Source: Berberis thunbergii
Lineage: Eukaryota > Streptophyta > Magnoliopsida > Ranunculales > Berberidaceae
DNA: 64,000 bases
Assembly (NCBI GenBank): GCA_003290165.1
Contig: QNQO01000809.1
Coordinates: 310,001-374,000, forward strand
Direction of reading: 5' to 3'
The number at the start of each line of letters is the position of its first letter. Position 1 is the stretch's first letter. A program made the translations under genes and the position numbers. The notes below the pieces were generated by a model. The model did no database searches. It was given only the letters and a program-made list of their open reading frames with translations, and was not told where the DNA came from. Below, piece by piece: positions 11,900 to 24,500 of the stretch.

Positions 11900-12564
11900 T
11901 CACCGGAGGTTGCTTCGATGCAGAACTTGGATCCCCCAACCTTCAACGTTTCCCTGTTCGATTGCAGACAATAAAACCTGCAAAACGCTCTCAGCTGCTT
12001 CTTCCCCGGCCAATTCTATGCTTATATGGGAGAGTGGTAGAGCATTTGAATGACCCTTCTTTGTAACCCCCTTCTTATGCTGCTGGTGTTGCTTCAATTG
12101 GGGCTCTGCACTGCTTCCCACAACGGTCAACACTTCAATTTCTCTACCAACGTGAATCACTGTTGCCAAACCCATCTCAACTTCAATCACCCACTCTGGA
12201 TCGGCAACACCACGGAATTCGGGTGTGCCTAACCCAACCAAACTGGAACACATCACAACCAATAGTAGTTTATTAGTGATAACAACAAACTTCCCTGACT
12301 GTTTAAGTGCTTTGCAAATTACAAATATTTCGTCCTTGAGCTTAGAATCGTCAGCCTCTAAAAGCATTGATGTCCCTATCGCTTCCTCCCAGGAGTAAGG
12401 TCGCAAAGGAAGATCCCTGGTTAGAGGCCGTGGGATACGAGCTCGGAAGCGGTTAGGCCTATGGAGACTGCTTCGATTTCTGATGCTCTGTGCAGTTTTC
12501 CAAGTGACGTCTAGAATGCTAGCCACAGGTCTAGCAACGAGTCCTGCAGTTCCTAAAGCTATTC
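11900..12564 (-). CDS. VPS13: VPS13 exon 37 (C-terminal PH-like domain and stop)
   Basis: A 665-base terminal exon. It opens [19 protein letters not shown], completing the helical region, then a basic linker ([20 protein letters not shown]), then a PH-like fold: beta strands around [14 protein letters not shown], then [18 protein letters not shown] and EVLTVVGSS. It ends [20 protein letters not shown] and four more residues before TAA at 11900-11902. The R.PR.L....PL.PYSWEEA linker and PEW.IE...GL motif match plant VPS13 C-termini. The start coordinate is fixed by the AG acceptor and by phase with exon 36. Confidence 0.95.
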
Positions 12565-15500
12565 CTGCAAGAATGAAGATCAAGAACTGTCAGAGAATTG
12601 TGTTTGCACTTGAGACATAAAGGTGATAATGGTAGCAAATGTTGTGGTAGCAGCAGGAAGTGATGGTGCTAAGCCAGTAGCGAGCAGTCTGAAATTACCT
12701 GAAAGAACTCCTGGAAGCCCATGCTTTTCAGCTCCTCTTATAGGTGACTGAAGGAAGCCAGTAAGGCCCTGTGAAAGAAGAAATCAAAGAAAATATAGCA
12801 TTTCAAATCCTGAGATGATCTCCAGCGAGGACTTTCAACTTCGTATGATCAACTATGGGAATGTATGATCAACTTTGTGTGTGTGTGTGTGAGCTTGCCT
12901 TGTAAAGGCTATGTATCCACCCAAGTCCTTTAATAAAACTCTGCTACGAGAACAATACAAAAACGAACTTATCTGTACAGTACTACATGGCATGGCTAAA
13001 TTTTCTATAACAAGTTTTAACTTTGAAATCCTCTTCATGTACCTTCTTCAAACAAAATCTTTGTAGTTGAGTTGTTTGCACTTGGCAGTTCTATTTGCAA
13101 AGTTCCATAGAAAAAACAAATCATATTATCAAGAACTGCTATTTCTTATTTCAGATTTCTGACAATTCCAAAGATAACTCCCAAAAGGAGAAATGCTGAA
13201 CAATTCATGATGAAATACCTCTAAGAATTCATTTAATACACCTTTGCTGTGTGAAGCAAAACCCTTTTGCTGTTTTTCCATTTTGGAAACAGCCTGCTCA
13301 TCAAATGTAAACGCAACAATACTCTGCAAGCAGAAATCCCTCGTAAGATCAAGGAAACTGACTCAAAGGACCTTACCATTAGCATACGTTAACATTCCAT
13401 ACCTTGTGAGCAGATTTACTGAATTGAGTTGTGGCATTGCTTATGGCATAAACTGTATTACTAAGAAGGCTACTAGTACCATGTGCCATTCCTGTAAATA
13501 ATCCTGCAGGGCTCTGAAGAAGCGGGAATTGATTTTCTGCAATAATACTTTATACCTTTTCATTCTTATAAAAATCTCTGAACTGCCTAAAATAATGCAT
13601 ACCTGCAAAATGCCCCTGACAGGATCTGATAAGAAGTCCTTAATGCCAAGCCCTAGAATCCGAGCAAATCCCATGGGATTACCAATTACACCAGCAGAAC
13701 CAAACACCTGCACAGAGAATTGCCAAGATGAACATTATTTGAAGTAGAATTGACTGATATTTAGATTTCAAAAGCTAGAATATGCATTAGTCTCGAGTGA
13801 TGCATTCTTGTCACATGACCATTGATAATTGCAGACCGGAGTGCCTGATAAATGTATTAAAAACTAGAGACAGCATCCTGTACAAAATTAATGGCATCAT
13901 TGACCACAAACTTTGCACTGTTGATAACACCTTCAGATATTATAGCGAATGACAATAAAAAGCTCACAAAAAAAAGGCCTGCCGTAAGGTCCATGATAAT
14001 GTTTAATAGGATATTCTATATGTATAACAGGAGAGTCATAATAAACATAAGGTTGGGTTCCCTTCAATCCCTGCTTGCTTAGGAGGGAAAAATAAATAAA
14101 TAAGATTACATAAACTTGACTTTTGGTGTTAACACACTACTTTCTTTAGCTATTACAAAAAGCGGCATGCACAAACCAACCCCAAGGTCCATTTTACTCA
14201 GGTTCTACTCTATTGTAGAAAAATTTAACAATGATTTATATATGAAATCTATTAACATTTACCAGAAAACTTTTAGTAGCTACAAGCAGGGATCAATGAA
14301 GAGTAAAAACTGATACCCACTACTCAAGAAATCACAAGGCAAAACAGTTCATAGAATATGCAATATGAAATCCTACTGATGTCCACACATGACAAGGCAA
14401 CCAGCTGCCAGTTCAGTCAATTTGTTGTAAAGGGCAATGAAAATAATAAAAAAGAAAACTTACCTTGTACATTTCATGCAAGACATTCCGCGTATAGTGC
14501 CTGATAAGGATCTCTTGAAAGGCTTGCCAGCTACCCATGTGATGAGTGATGGTTAGTTGTTTGAGATACACTGGGGCTTCTTCAACATCAGCAAGAGCAA
14601 TGAGGCTTCTCTGAAACCAAGTAACAAACTAATATAAAAGAAGTGCATTGATGTCACATACATGCATACAGATGCAATACGACCCTATGCATGGAAGCAA
14701 GTCATCACTTACCATTGACCACATTTTCACAAGATGTTGGAAGCAAGTCATCACTTGAGCAGAATAGTGTTTCTCTTCTCAATTTGTGCAAGTAAACTGG
14801 TGGATAACGACATTTTTTTTATCTTATTTTATTTTTTGCTTAAAAGCTACTTATCATGGTGAGGTCAATGGCATTGTATTTGTTTGTGTTACCAATGTGA
14901 ATTATGCCTTTACACTTCATTTAGTTGTGGTTCTCACTCCCGAATAAGTGTAACCCTCATAAATGTGTACCTATATTTGAGTATTATATATGGTCTTCCA
15001 TATTTTTCATTGAGGATGTTAAATCACAGATGTTAGATGTATAAATAAACTGAAGCCTATTAAACTGAAGTGGAAATTGTAATGCTGTATATATCTTCAT
15101 GTAGGCAAACAACATTCGGTCAACAGTAAACTAAAAGGTTTCCTATCATGCCACGTGGCTATCCAGGACTGTGAATCTATATCAATTGTTCACAATTCAT
15201 GACATTTTTACTATCAATGTCCACACCAAAATGTGAACTGTAGAAAAGTAGAACTGAAGGTCATCGATCCCAACCACCTAGAGTATTCACTCTGCCTTCC
15301 CTGAAAAACCGCAGATCCAATACAAAATTGCAAGCCCACTAACCTCTACCCTCTCCTCAGACACACTTTTCAGCTCTTGTCTTTCCACAACCTGGACCAC
15401 CACCGTAGACCCTATGATCCGCATTCAAGAGGTTCTCAAAGTTTGGGTCTCTTAATGCAGATTCTACTGTTTTACTTATGCAGCCAAGCTGACATTGACA

Positions 15501-18500
15501 TGTAACATTAGTTACGTAGATGACACGGACTTAGTATAAGAAAGAGAACGTTTTGCCCTACTGATGACTACTTCTATCAAGGAAATTCTGATACTAAAAC
15601 GAAAACTGAAGCAGTTTAGCCTCATGACTGACCGAAGAACATGGTGTTAATGATAGTGTATGCCCATGTTGTAGCTTTTGTCACCTGAAATGCAGTACCA
15701 CCAACACATGCAAGAGATTTGGCTGATGCAGGACCATTGTTTCTAAGCATCCAGGGAGCACTTGAGAAGCTGAGAGAAAAGAATCATCAAATCAGAAAAA
15801 AAAAATTAACCGAGCATACATTGCATCAAATACAGCCAAGGATTGAAAATGACTAAAATATAATATTGGCTCAATGCATAACAAAATTTCAGATAATAGT
15901 CAGTCCAGCAACTGTAGCTCAGCCGGTCAGACATGTCTCCTCAATGCAAGAGTTTGTGCATTTGAGTCTTAGTGTCTCACTAATGACGAACATCCCTAGG
16001 AGGTTACACGTGTGATTGGTTTATATGGTACAATGGTACAAGGATCCAATAAAATTTACATTTTTTTAAAAAAGTTAATAAATGAATAAACAAAAATTAG
16101 ATAACACTATTGGTCTTCTTTTCTAGCAAATGACTAAATGAGACCTGGAAGTTAGAAGAATTATTGGAAGTTGATCAATCAAAAACCTTTTTCTTCAATT
16201 TTGATTTTTGGCAAGTATAAAGTTTTACTTTCAAATACAATGGCTTTCAAATCCATACCATTGTACGGCTCTGAGAAAACTGATTCATACATGTAATTTC
16301 TTGGTCTTATTTTTTATTGTTATCCTCATTTTTTTAGTTACATACTTGTAATCTATCTATATCCATATAAAGATCCACTGGCTACAAAAATTGCAGTCAA
16401 ACTGATGTAATTGGGTAATTGGTTCATATTTATTTGTTAATTGGGCTAGATATATTAAAGCCCATATTAATTAGGGCAGTAGCCAAATTAGATTTAGGAT
16501 TAGATTGCTTGCCAAAGAATCTACTAAACTTACAAATAAGACAGAATTAACGATTGTACTTGGTGACTTGATAGAATGAAAATTAAGTTGTACATTTATC
16601 TTTTATTTTAGGGTTTATCATAGTTGTAGTTTTAGTTTTAGTATAGAAACCATAACGGAAATATATGGATCAAATGGATCACACTAACATTAATATGGCA
16701 TGGTGCATAACAAAACTGCAATATCCAGTTCAGATGCAGTACGCACATGCATACCACTATTATATTTACATGAAAAATGTTGAATACTATTGCACGACAT
16801 TGAGCCAACGACGACCCAGTTGTTGACAACATGTTGAGCAGAACATGCACCATTAAGCATGGGGAGTAGAATGGAGTGCTGTAAAGGCACACTGAGTGTG
16901 AATGCAACCAAAACTAAAGAGCAGATTACTGTCACTGATTTATTATCTTTTGTTATTATTATTTTTTCTTTCATTCATCTCTTTCTGTGTTTTATTTATC
17001 TTCACTTGAAAGCTACTAGCATAGGAAGCATGGATATGGATATGAGTGTCATATCAGACACAACTATATGAAAATATTAAAAGGATCTATGATATGGGTT
17101 GACTAATAACATTATTTGACTTTATAATAAACACAGACCTTTAATATCCTTGTTCACATATATTATTTAAAAAAGGATCATCAAAAGATTCATATATTTA
17201 GGTCTTTTGACCTTTATAAAATAATATTATATAACCTTCCACTCCTCAATCATTCAAATGTATAAAAAATTATTTAAATTCATAAAACTTAAATCATAAT
17301 AAAAAGCAACATATCAACATATATATTCTTCCTTCAAGTAGATATCATTGATCACATCAATTGATCAAAAATACATATTTTAAGTCATAGTGCAAATTAT
17401 TTAATAGTGTCCATCTTTGTACACTTCATGGGCACAAGTTATTATGTAGGTGGAGCCCTAATTTCTTATTTTTGTACATTAATAGGCAAAGAAATTACAT
17501 GCAAAGAGCCCTAGTTCCTGAGTTTTTCATTTTATTTTATCATGTAATCAATAATAAAAGAAAATGGTTTTGGGGAGGTTTGATGGCCCAAACATGATAA
17601 ACACACCTTACAAAATGTTAACCCATGACAAATATGAAACCCTAACCGAAAAGAATCCAAGGAGCACAAGACAAGTATCATATCCAACATGATCATGGAA
17701 AGCCCATAGAGATAGTAGTAACATTTTCTTTCTTCTTTTCTGCATTTTCAGCTTCTTGAGACGGGGGTAGGTTAGTAAGGACTATTAATTTAAGTTTGTG
17801 GTTTTCATTTATTTGTGTCATTGTAGATTTTAAATTATCGAATTATGATATTGGCTCTTGAGACTTTGTTTTTAATAGATCTTATGTGTACTTGTTTGAA
17901 TATGTATAAGAGAGCAATAGTAATTATTCATTCCATAAATGCAATAAAAAGATCATTAGTTATCATGTGTGTATTTATGGGGATGAAACCCACAGAATTT
18001 GGGGTTGGAAAAGTGCAAGATGTGCCAAGGCACAGTTGAAAGGTAATGGCACACTTGGTGTGGCTCGTGCTTTAGACTGCATTGGTAAAGAATTTCGATA
18101 ACCAAACTAAAACTGCCATCTTAAATTTCCCAAAACAGATGAGTGGGGTCAGTATCTTAGATAGTTGTTTGACTCATTTCAATTATTTCCCAGGTACGTA
18201 GTAAGATGATTTTCTCCGGTGTGCTCGCGCTTACTAGTTTGCATACTTCAATAAAAATAAAAATAAATAAAATATAAAAATTAAAATTAAAATAAAATTA
18301 AAATTAATTAAAATTAAAAAAAAAAAAAAAAAAGAGAGCGAAACACAAACTAATGGAAATTAAAAAAACCAATGTGTATAGTGCACCTGTGAACCAAAAA
18401 AAAAAAATTTGTTTTATCTTGACACGCCGAAAATGAAATAAGAGATTCAAAATAGAAGGTTTAGTCCACAAGCCCATGAAGTCATTTTAATAAAGCAAGG

Positions 18501-21500
18501 GATAGACATGAAAAACAAAAAACTTAGGCACCTACCTTAATGTCAACTTGATAGGAGCCAAATCAAAGACTTCAACATAAACCTTTTTCTGCCTTCTTGC
18601 CAAGAGGTAAATTTGTTGCCATGGAGCTCCTATTGGGACTACAGAATGTAGTGATGGATTGGTCCGGCAAACTTCTTGCAGTCTAGAAGAATCCATGGAA
18701 AATACCTGGCCTCTGTTAACATTAAAAAGGTGATTATCCTGAAAACGTTCAGAAGTATGCCATTTTAAATCCACCGATGGAAGGGTTCTGCTCTGCATGG
18801 TCAAGATAACCATTCGAACAAAATCAAACAAGCAAAGAATTACTTCTTCCTCGAGTTCCAAATGTAAAGCTGATAATCTGCAAAAAAAATAAAATAAAAA
18901 ATAAATAAAACTCGGATAAGAAAAGACTAAATCATATTTTGCATAAAAAAATATGCAACTGTAAATACCTTATACTTATATACTTAAAGGAGGCCAATGA
19001 CATTTCCTTCTTTCTCCATTTTGCAGCAGCTAAAACAAATATAGGTTCACAAGGTTTCTGAGAAGTAATTGGTATGACATCCTTAAGGTTCATCTGACCT
19101 GCTGAACTTACTCCATGATCACTACGAAAAGATAAAATCACAGGATATGGGGTATTGCGCAACTGATTATCAATTTGCAAAGATGAAATCTGAAAACAAA
19201 GCTTTTGCTGGTCTACACTCTGCAGAAGATCAATCTTTGTTTCACTTGCAGATAAGAAAAGAAGCTCCTACACACCACAAACACAAACTATATATGTATA
19301 AAAATTGAAAGAAACTAAAATAAAATTAAAAATTTAAGGAAACTATGTGGTCCTCTTGGGTAGGGATTATATCACGTGCTCTTTGCTAGTAAAATTAGCT
19401 TGATATAATATGACAGAAACATACCTCTGGTTGTGGATAGGACTTGATCAGGGATATTCCAATAAATGAAATATTGATTGAAATCCTCTCACTGTACTCG
19501 ACAAATATGTCTTTCTGATCAAATTTCTTTTGATCCCTGAAGCCAGAAAACCCAGATTCTGTTGTATCTTTCAAAAGATGACTGTTTGAATCGATGATAC
19601 TAAGCACCTGCAACATAAAGAGAAAGCCATAATTTATTTACCAAGCAAACACAGACACATTTCACTTTCCTAGCATATCAGAGATGCACCTTGATTGTGC
19701 CTTCAGCATGAACAGAAATGAACAACTGTCTTCCAGGTTTCTGCAATCAGAAATACATACGAGTCACCAGACTAAGCAAAACAAATCATATGCTGGTCAG
19801 CTATAGGAAGATCAAACTAAAGACATGTAAATTTTATGTAAAGAGTTATAGGAGGCAGCGCTCTGTAATGTAAATATCTGTTGTTAATTAATATATTAAA
19901 AACAATGAGTTGTTGGTTGATATGCAACTTCATCTTAAATAATTTGTAATCTATATGACCACAAGCAAGTGACAAATATAAATGGCAATCACAACTGTTT
20001 GAAAGAGAGATATCTATTGATCAAAATACAAATTTAGTAGTTTGGAAAATTCAAGGGTTAATTAGACATACAATAGGCCTAACTAAACTTCACTCCAGAT
20101 CTATTGACCAAGCTACCAGTGTAGTTGTTTGTAAATATTAAAAGTTATTTAGACATCCTCCCCCCAACACACGCACCAAAAAGGGTTGAACATTGTTAAC
20201 ATATTGGTCAAACTGCTTGGGGAAATATATATACATATATATACACCCACTTAAGTGAACATCTTCGAGATGGATCAAATCTACTCTGTGGAAGATCCAA
20301 ACTATCTCCATTAACTGAAGACTATGAGTTCAGTATGGGCACAAGGTCACACTGTTGAAGTTACAAGACAGTTAGTTATGGGTAGCTGAGTTGCACTGTA
20401 AATATAGATTTATCAATTTATGTCTAAAAGAAATACAATTATTATTATTATTTTAATTATTTATTTATTTTTTTTGGGGGGGGGGGGGGGGGGGGGGTGT
20501 GTGTGTGTGTGGTGGGGGCGACCACAGGAATGGTGGTAGTCAGGTTGAAGAAAAAGAGTGGGAGAGGAGAAGCTCACTGAGATTTATGTTTGATGAAGGG
20601 TAGTGAGATCTTGAACAGGGATGGTAAAGTGATGAGATATCTCATTGATGTGAGGCTGTGTTTTTTTTGTTGTTGGGGGGGGGGGGGGGGCGGGGGGGGT
20701 TGGAGGTTTCTCATTAGTGGTAGTTGCGTTGGCCAGATGCAATGATGAAGAAATAGTCCTACAAAATGAGAAAGGGAAATAGATGAAAAAGAGTAGGAAA
20801 TGATAAATTTAAAGGAGCTGAGGAGGTGGTATAGAAGAAAACAAGGGAAATATGACTTTATCATTTTTTTCTTTATTAGCAACATTCACGTTCACTTGAA
20901 TGTGCTTTACTGTTAGATGTTTGTCAATTTGCGCCAAGGAAAATTCGGCTAATACACTAACATCATATAGATAATATTTCTGTATTTCGAAGGAAGCGTA
21001 CATTTGGAGGTATGTCTCAGTAACCTAAATTCAGAATAGACTTCATAAATGCAATACCTCAGTTGTTGAAGGTAAGTAGACAGGTATATGTTCCTTTACA
21101 TCATCAAGACTGTATGATCCCAGAATACGCTCCCCAAGCACCTACATATTTCCGACTTGTTATCAGCCATCATATATACTTCTGATAATGTGAAAAAAGC
21201 TTGGAGTCAGCATACCTCAACAACAAGTCGATGAGGGTAACATGGCTCATCCCACGCATATGGGCATGTTGTGTAGGAATGAACAGTCGTTTCAAAAGTT
21301 TCACATTTTTGTTGGTATATGCGTAGCCTCTACAAAGTAAAGAAAATCAATGTATCAAGTTGCCATAAAATTGAAAATACAGCCATCTATTCATAGTAGA
21401 GATTAGAGCAAGTTTGAAACAACATGTAGTGATCCATTATAGGTAAAAGTAAAAAATTGTCAAAAAACCAAAACGTACAAGAGACGGGAGAAAGTAAATT

Positions 21501-24500
21501 TCCGACAATTGACATACATTAAGCTATGCAAGGCCAACATAAATCATCATGAATTGCCATTATCAAGGTTCAAGTTTCTGCCTTTGGAAATAAAACTACT
21601 GCGAAATGGTAACATTTGACAAAATGGAGACTTGAAAAATATAACCCTCAGGGAAAAATTAAGAAACATTTTTCTTCTTCAAATACTAGCAAATTAGAAG
21701 AAGAAGAAGAAGATATTCGGATTGTGATACCCAGCATGATCAGTGTGAGAATTCTAGTTTTCTGTTTAAATTCTACTATTTATGTTTCCTCTCTCATAGA
21801 ACTTAGCATTCTTCTTCATGTTACATTTATGAGAATGAAGTACTCGTGCAACATTGATTAAATGAGTAAATGCACATTACTATGTATTGAGACTAGAAGT
21901 CCACTCCACCTGTTCCGTAGACCCCGACCTTGATACATGCTAGACATGCCATCTCTATCAGCTTAAGCTTTTAGAGAAGTTGGCAATTTAACATGGTATC
22001 AGAGCTTTGGTTTGAAAAGGTCGGAGGTTCGATTCTCGCCTTCCATTAAGCTGAGGGGGAGTATTGAGACTAGAAGTCCACTCCACCCGTTCCGTAGATC
22101 CCGACCTTGATATATGCTAGGCACGCTCTCTCTATCAGCTTAAGCTTTTAGAGAAGTTGGCAATTTAACACTATGAAAGCTCTATCATTTCATATTGAAT
22201 ACGTCAAGAAAGATTTTCAAGATGTTCAAACTTCAGGAAGTAAACCATCCAATTTCTAAATAGCAATACCCAACCATGTTATTTTTATGCCAAACCTGAT
22301 TGTCACCAAATGTCATGATGAAATATTGGTTACTTACTAAAAATTGTAGACAAATTAATTCTATCTCAGATATACGGTCTACAAGAAAATGCTCAACATG
22401 AGTATGAACACACAGATTGAACTTAAAATGATCTGCCAAAGGCTTCCTACTTCAAGACAAAAGTTCAGATAATTCCATGCAACAATAACTATAAAGGCGA
22501 TTCTTTATTTTTTGGTGGCATTACTCATAAGTTTACTTACAGAAGCTCATATTACTTTGATACTTGAAGGACTGCCATCTTATGCACATGATACACCACA
22601 TTTGAAGTACAACACGCAAAATGCTTTGGCCGTTAAATTAGGGTGTTATGAGAAACTCAACAACATTGCTGATGAAGTTTAGGAATTTCCTTGATTTCTT
22701 TCTATGTTCTGTTAGCGATATTCAAGTTATTCGCAACATAAGGTAAATTGACTTTCAAATCATATACTTAAGAGGCAAACAATATCAGCCTGTCACTCAT
22801 CATAGTAATCATGTAGTAGTATGATGGCACCACCCAATCAGTTATTAATTGGTCATCATACGTTTATTGCTAGTTTACCATTATACAAGAATAAATGAAC
22901 TTTTCAAACTTACTTAACAAATATATAAAATGAAACAAAAATAAATTTAGGCTTTTTTCATTATTTGCATTTCTGTAATGGTTAGCAATCTGTGTTAAAT
23001 TTCTAGACATGATTAAGCCCAGGGATGGATCTTCTCAAGGTATAAATTAGAATCATAAGTTTTAGATTAATCCTATTCCATGATCAAGCCCAGGGATGGA
23101 TCTTCTCAAGTATACTTAGAGTGCATGCCTTCATGCATGGATGCAGGTAAACAGTGGCTTAATTCTGGACACACAAAAAAATAATAATAGTAAAATAAAA
23201 TAAAGAAAGATAAGTATATTTCCTTTCAATGTTTTTGAAATTAACCACTGCATAAGAAATTAGTGACTACTTACCTCTTTTGTGAAGTTGTCAATTCTGT
23301 ATGGCATGAACCCAGTATCATCATCAGATAGAAGAACCAAGTGCGTCCCTGAATTCCCTTGGGGATTACCTACGATTTTGTCATCTCTAACAGAAACATC
23401 TGCATTCTGCACTTCAACCCGTACCATTTTTGATGCGCCAGTCACATAATTTCTAAGTTTGACCTGTGTATCACCTAAATGATCGGGAAAGAAGCTGCCT
23501 GACCATTGCCATCCGGGTTCATTAAATCGAAGGGAAATCAGTAATTCCCTGCACGACATTAAGCCAAAAATTATGGTGACAAAGGAGAACAGAACAAAGC
23601 AAGGCTTTTACAAGTTAAATGATGTAACCCAAAATATGAGTCCTGTTTAATAAACTCTAAACCAAATGAAGTCAAGAGATGGAAAGCTTTTTCACTTTTA
23701 TGGCAGTTTTAAAATGACAAAAATACTCACATAATTTTGGCATAGGCTTGCTGGATTCCAGTTGAGGGTCTCATTACAAAGAAAAGCACTTAGAAACACA
23801 CATAACTCTCACTATCACATTTCACTGAAACAATGAAGATAATAAGGAGAGGTAGACATTTTGTATACTTTCATGGGATCCACAACAAGTAGAATTAAAA
23901 GTCCATTTCTGTGAGGATGTTCTCCACTTCAATTCTAGCCCCATCAAACATTTATATCAAAACTGAAGAACGTAGACAATTTTAGCCGTAAAACATTTGA
24001 TAAATAATGTTGAATAAAGTGAATTTGGGTGAGTGATCTTCAGGTGGGGAGTTCATCTCTGCAAAAAATCAGCCTAAAACTCTACCCACGCACACAAGAG
24101 TGTACCAAAATAACCTTAACCATATCCATGGACTAAATTTTTGGGTACTTGGTTTCCTACTAAGTCACCTTTTATGTACTTGCAAAATAAGAAACTCGAT
24201 AGTTTCTTGCAAGGATGATCACCTCTCCTTGTGTCTTCATAGCAAGACATATCAACATTTTCAGAATCTTCGGCATAGACTTAAAAGTTAATAATATTCT
24301 CAGAATATTCAGCATAGTCTTAACGGTTAATAATATCAGAATGCATGCTAAATTGGAGACAACAATGATATACATGGCAATCAGATCAACCTCAAAATAA
24401 ATAAACAACTTTTGAATTCTTTTAAATACATCAAAGGTGACTTAGAAGGATGATAAGTAGGAACAAAAAGAAATAACTTAATCAAGGGATCCCTTCCCAT

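Noticed and set aside
12050..12232. Plus-strand open frame over the VPS13 last exon
   Set aside because: Shadow of the conserved minus-strand exon 37.
15903..15990. tRNA gene
   Set aside because: A-box and B-box-like sequences are present, but the cloverleaf cannot close and a SINE body and tail follow.
20574..20885. Minus-strand frame with polyproline
   Set aside because: The proline run is the G16 tract read in reverse; the rest has no family resemblance and lies in an intron.
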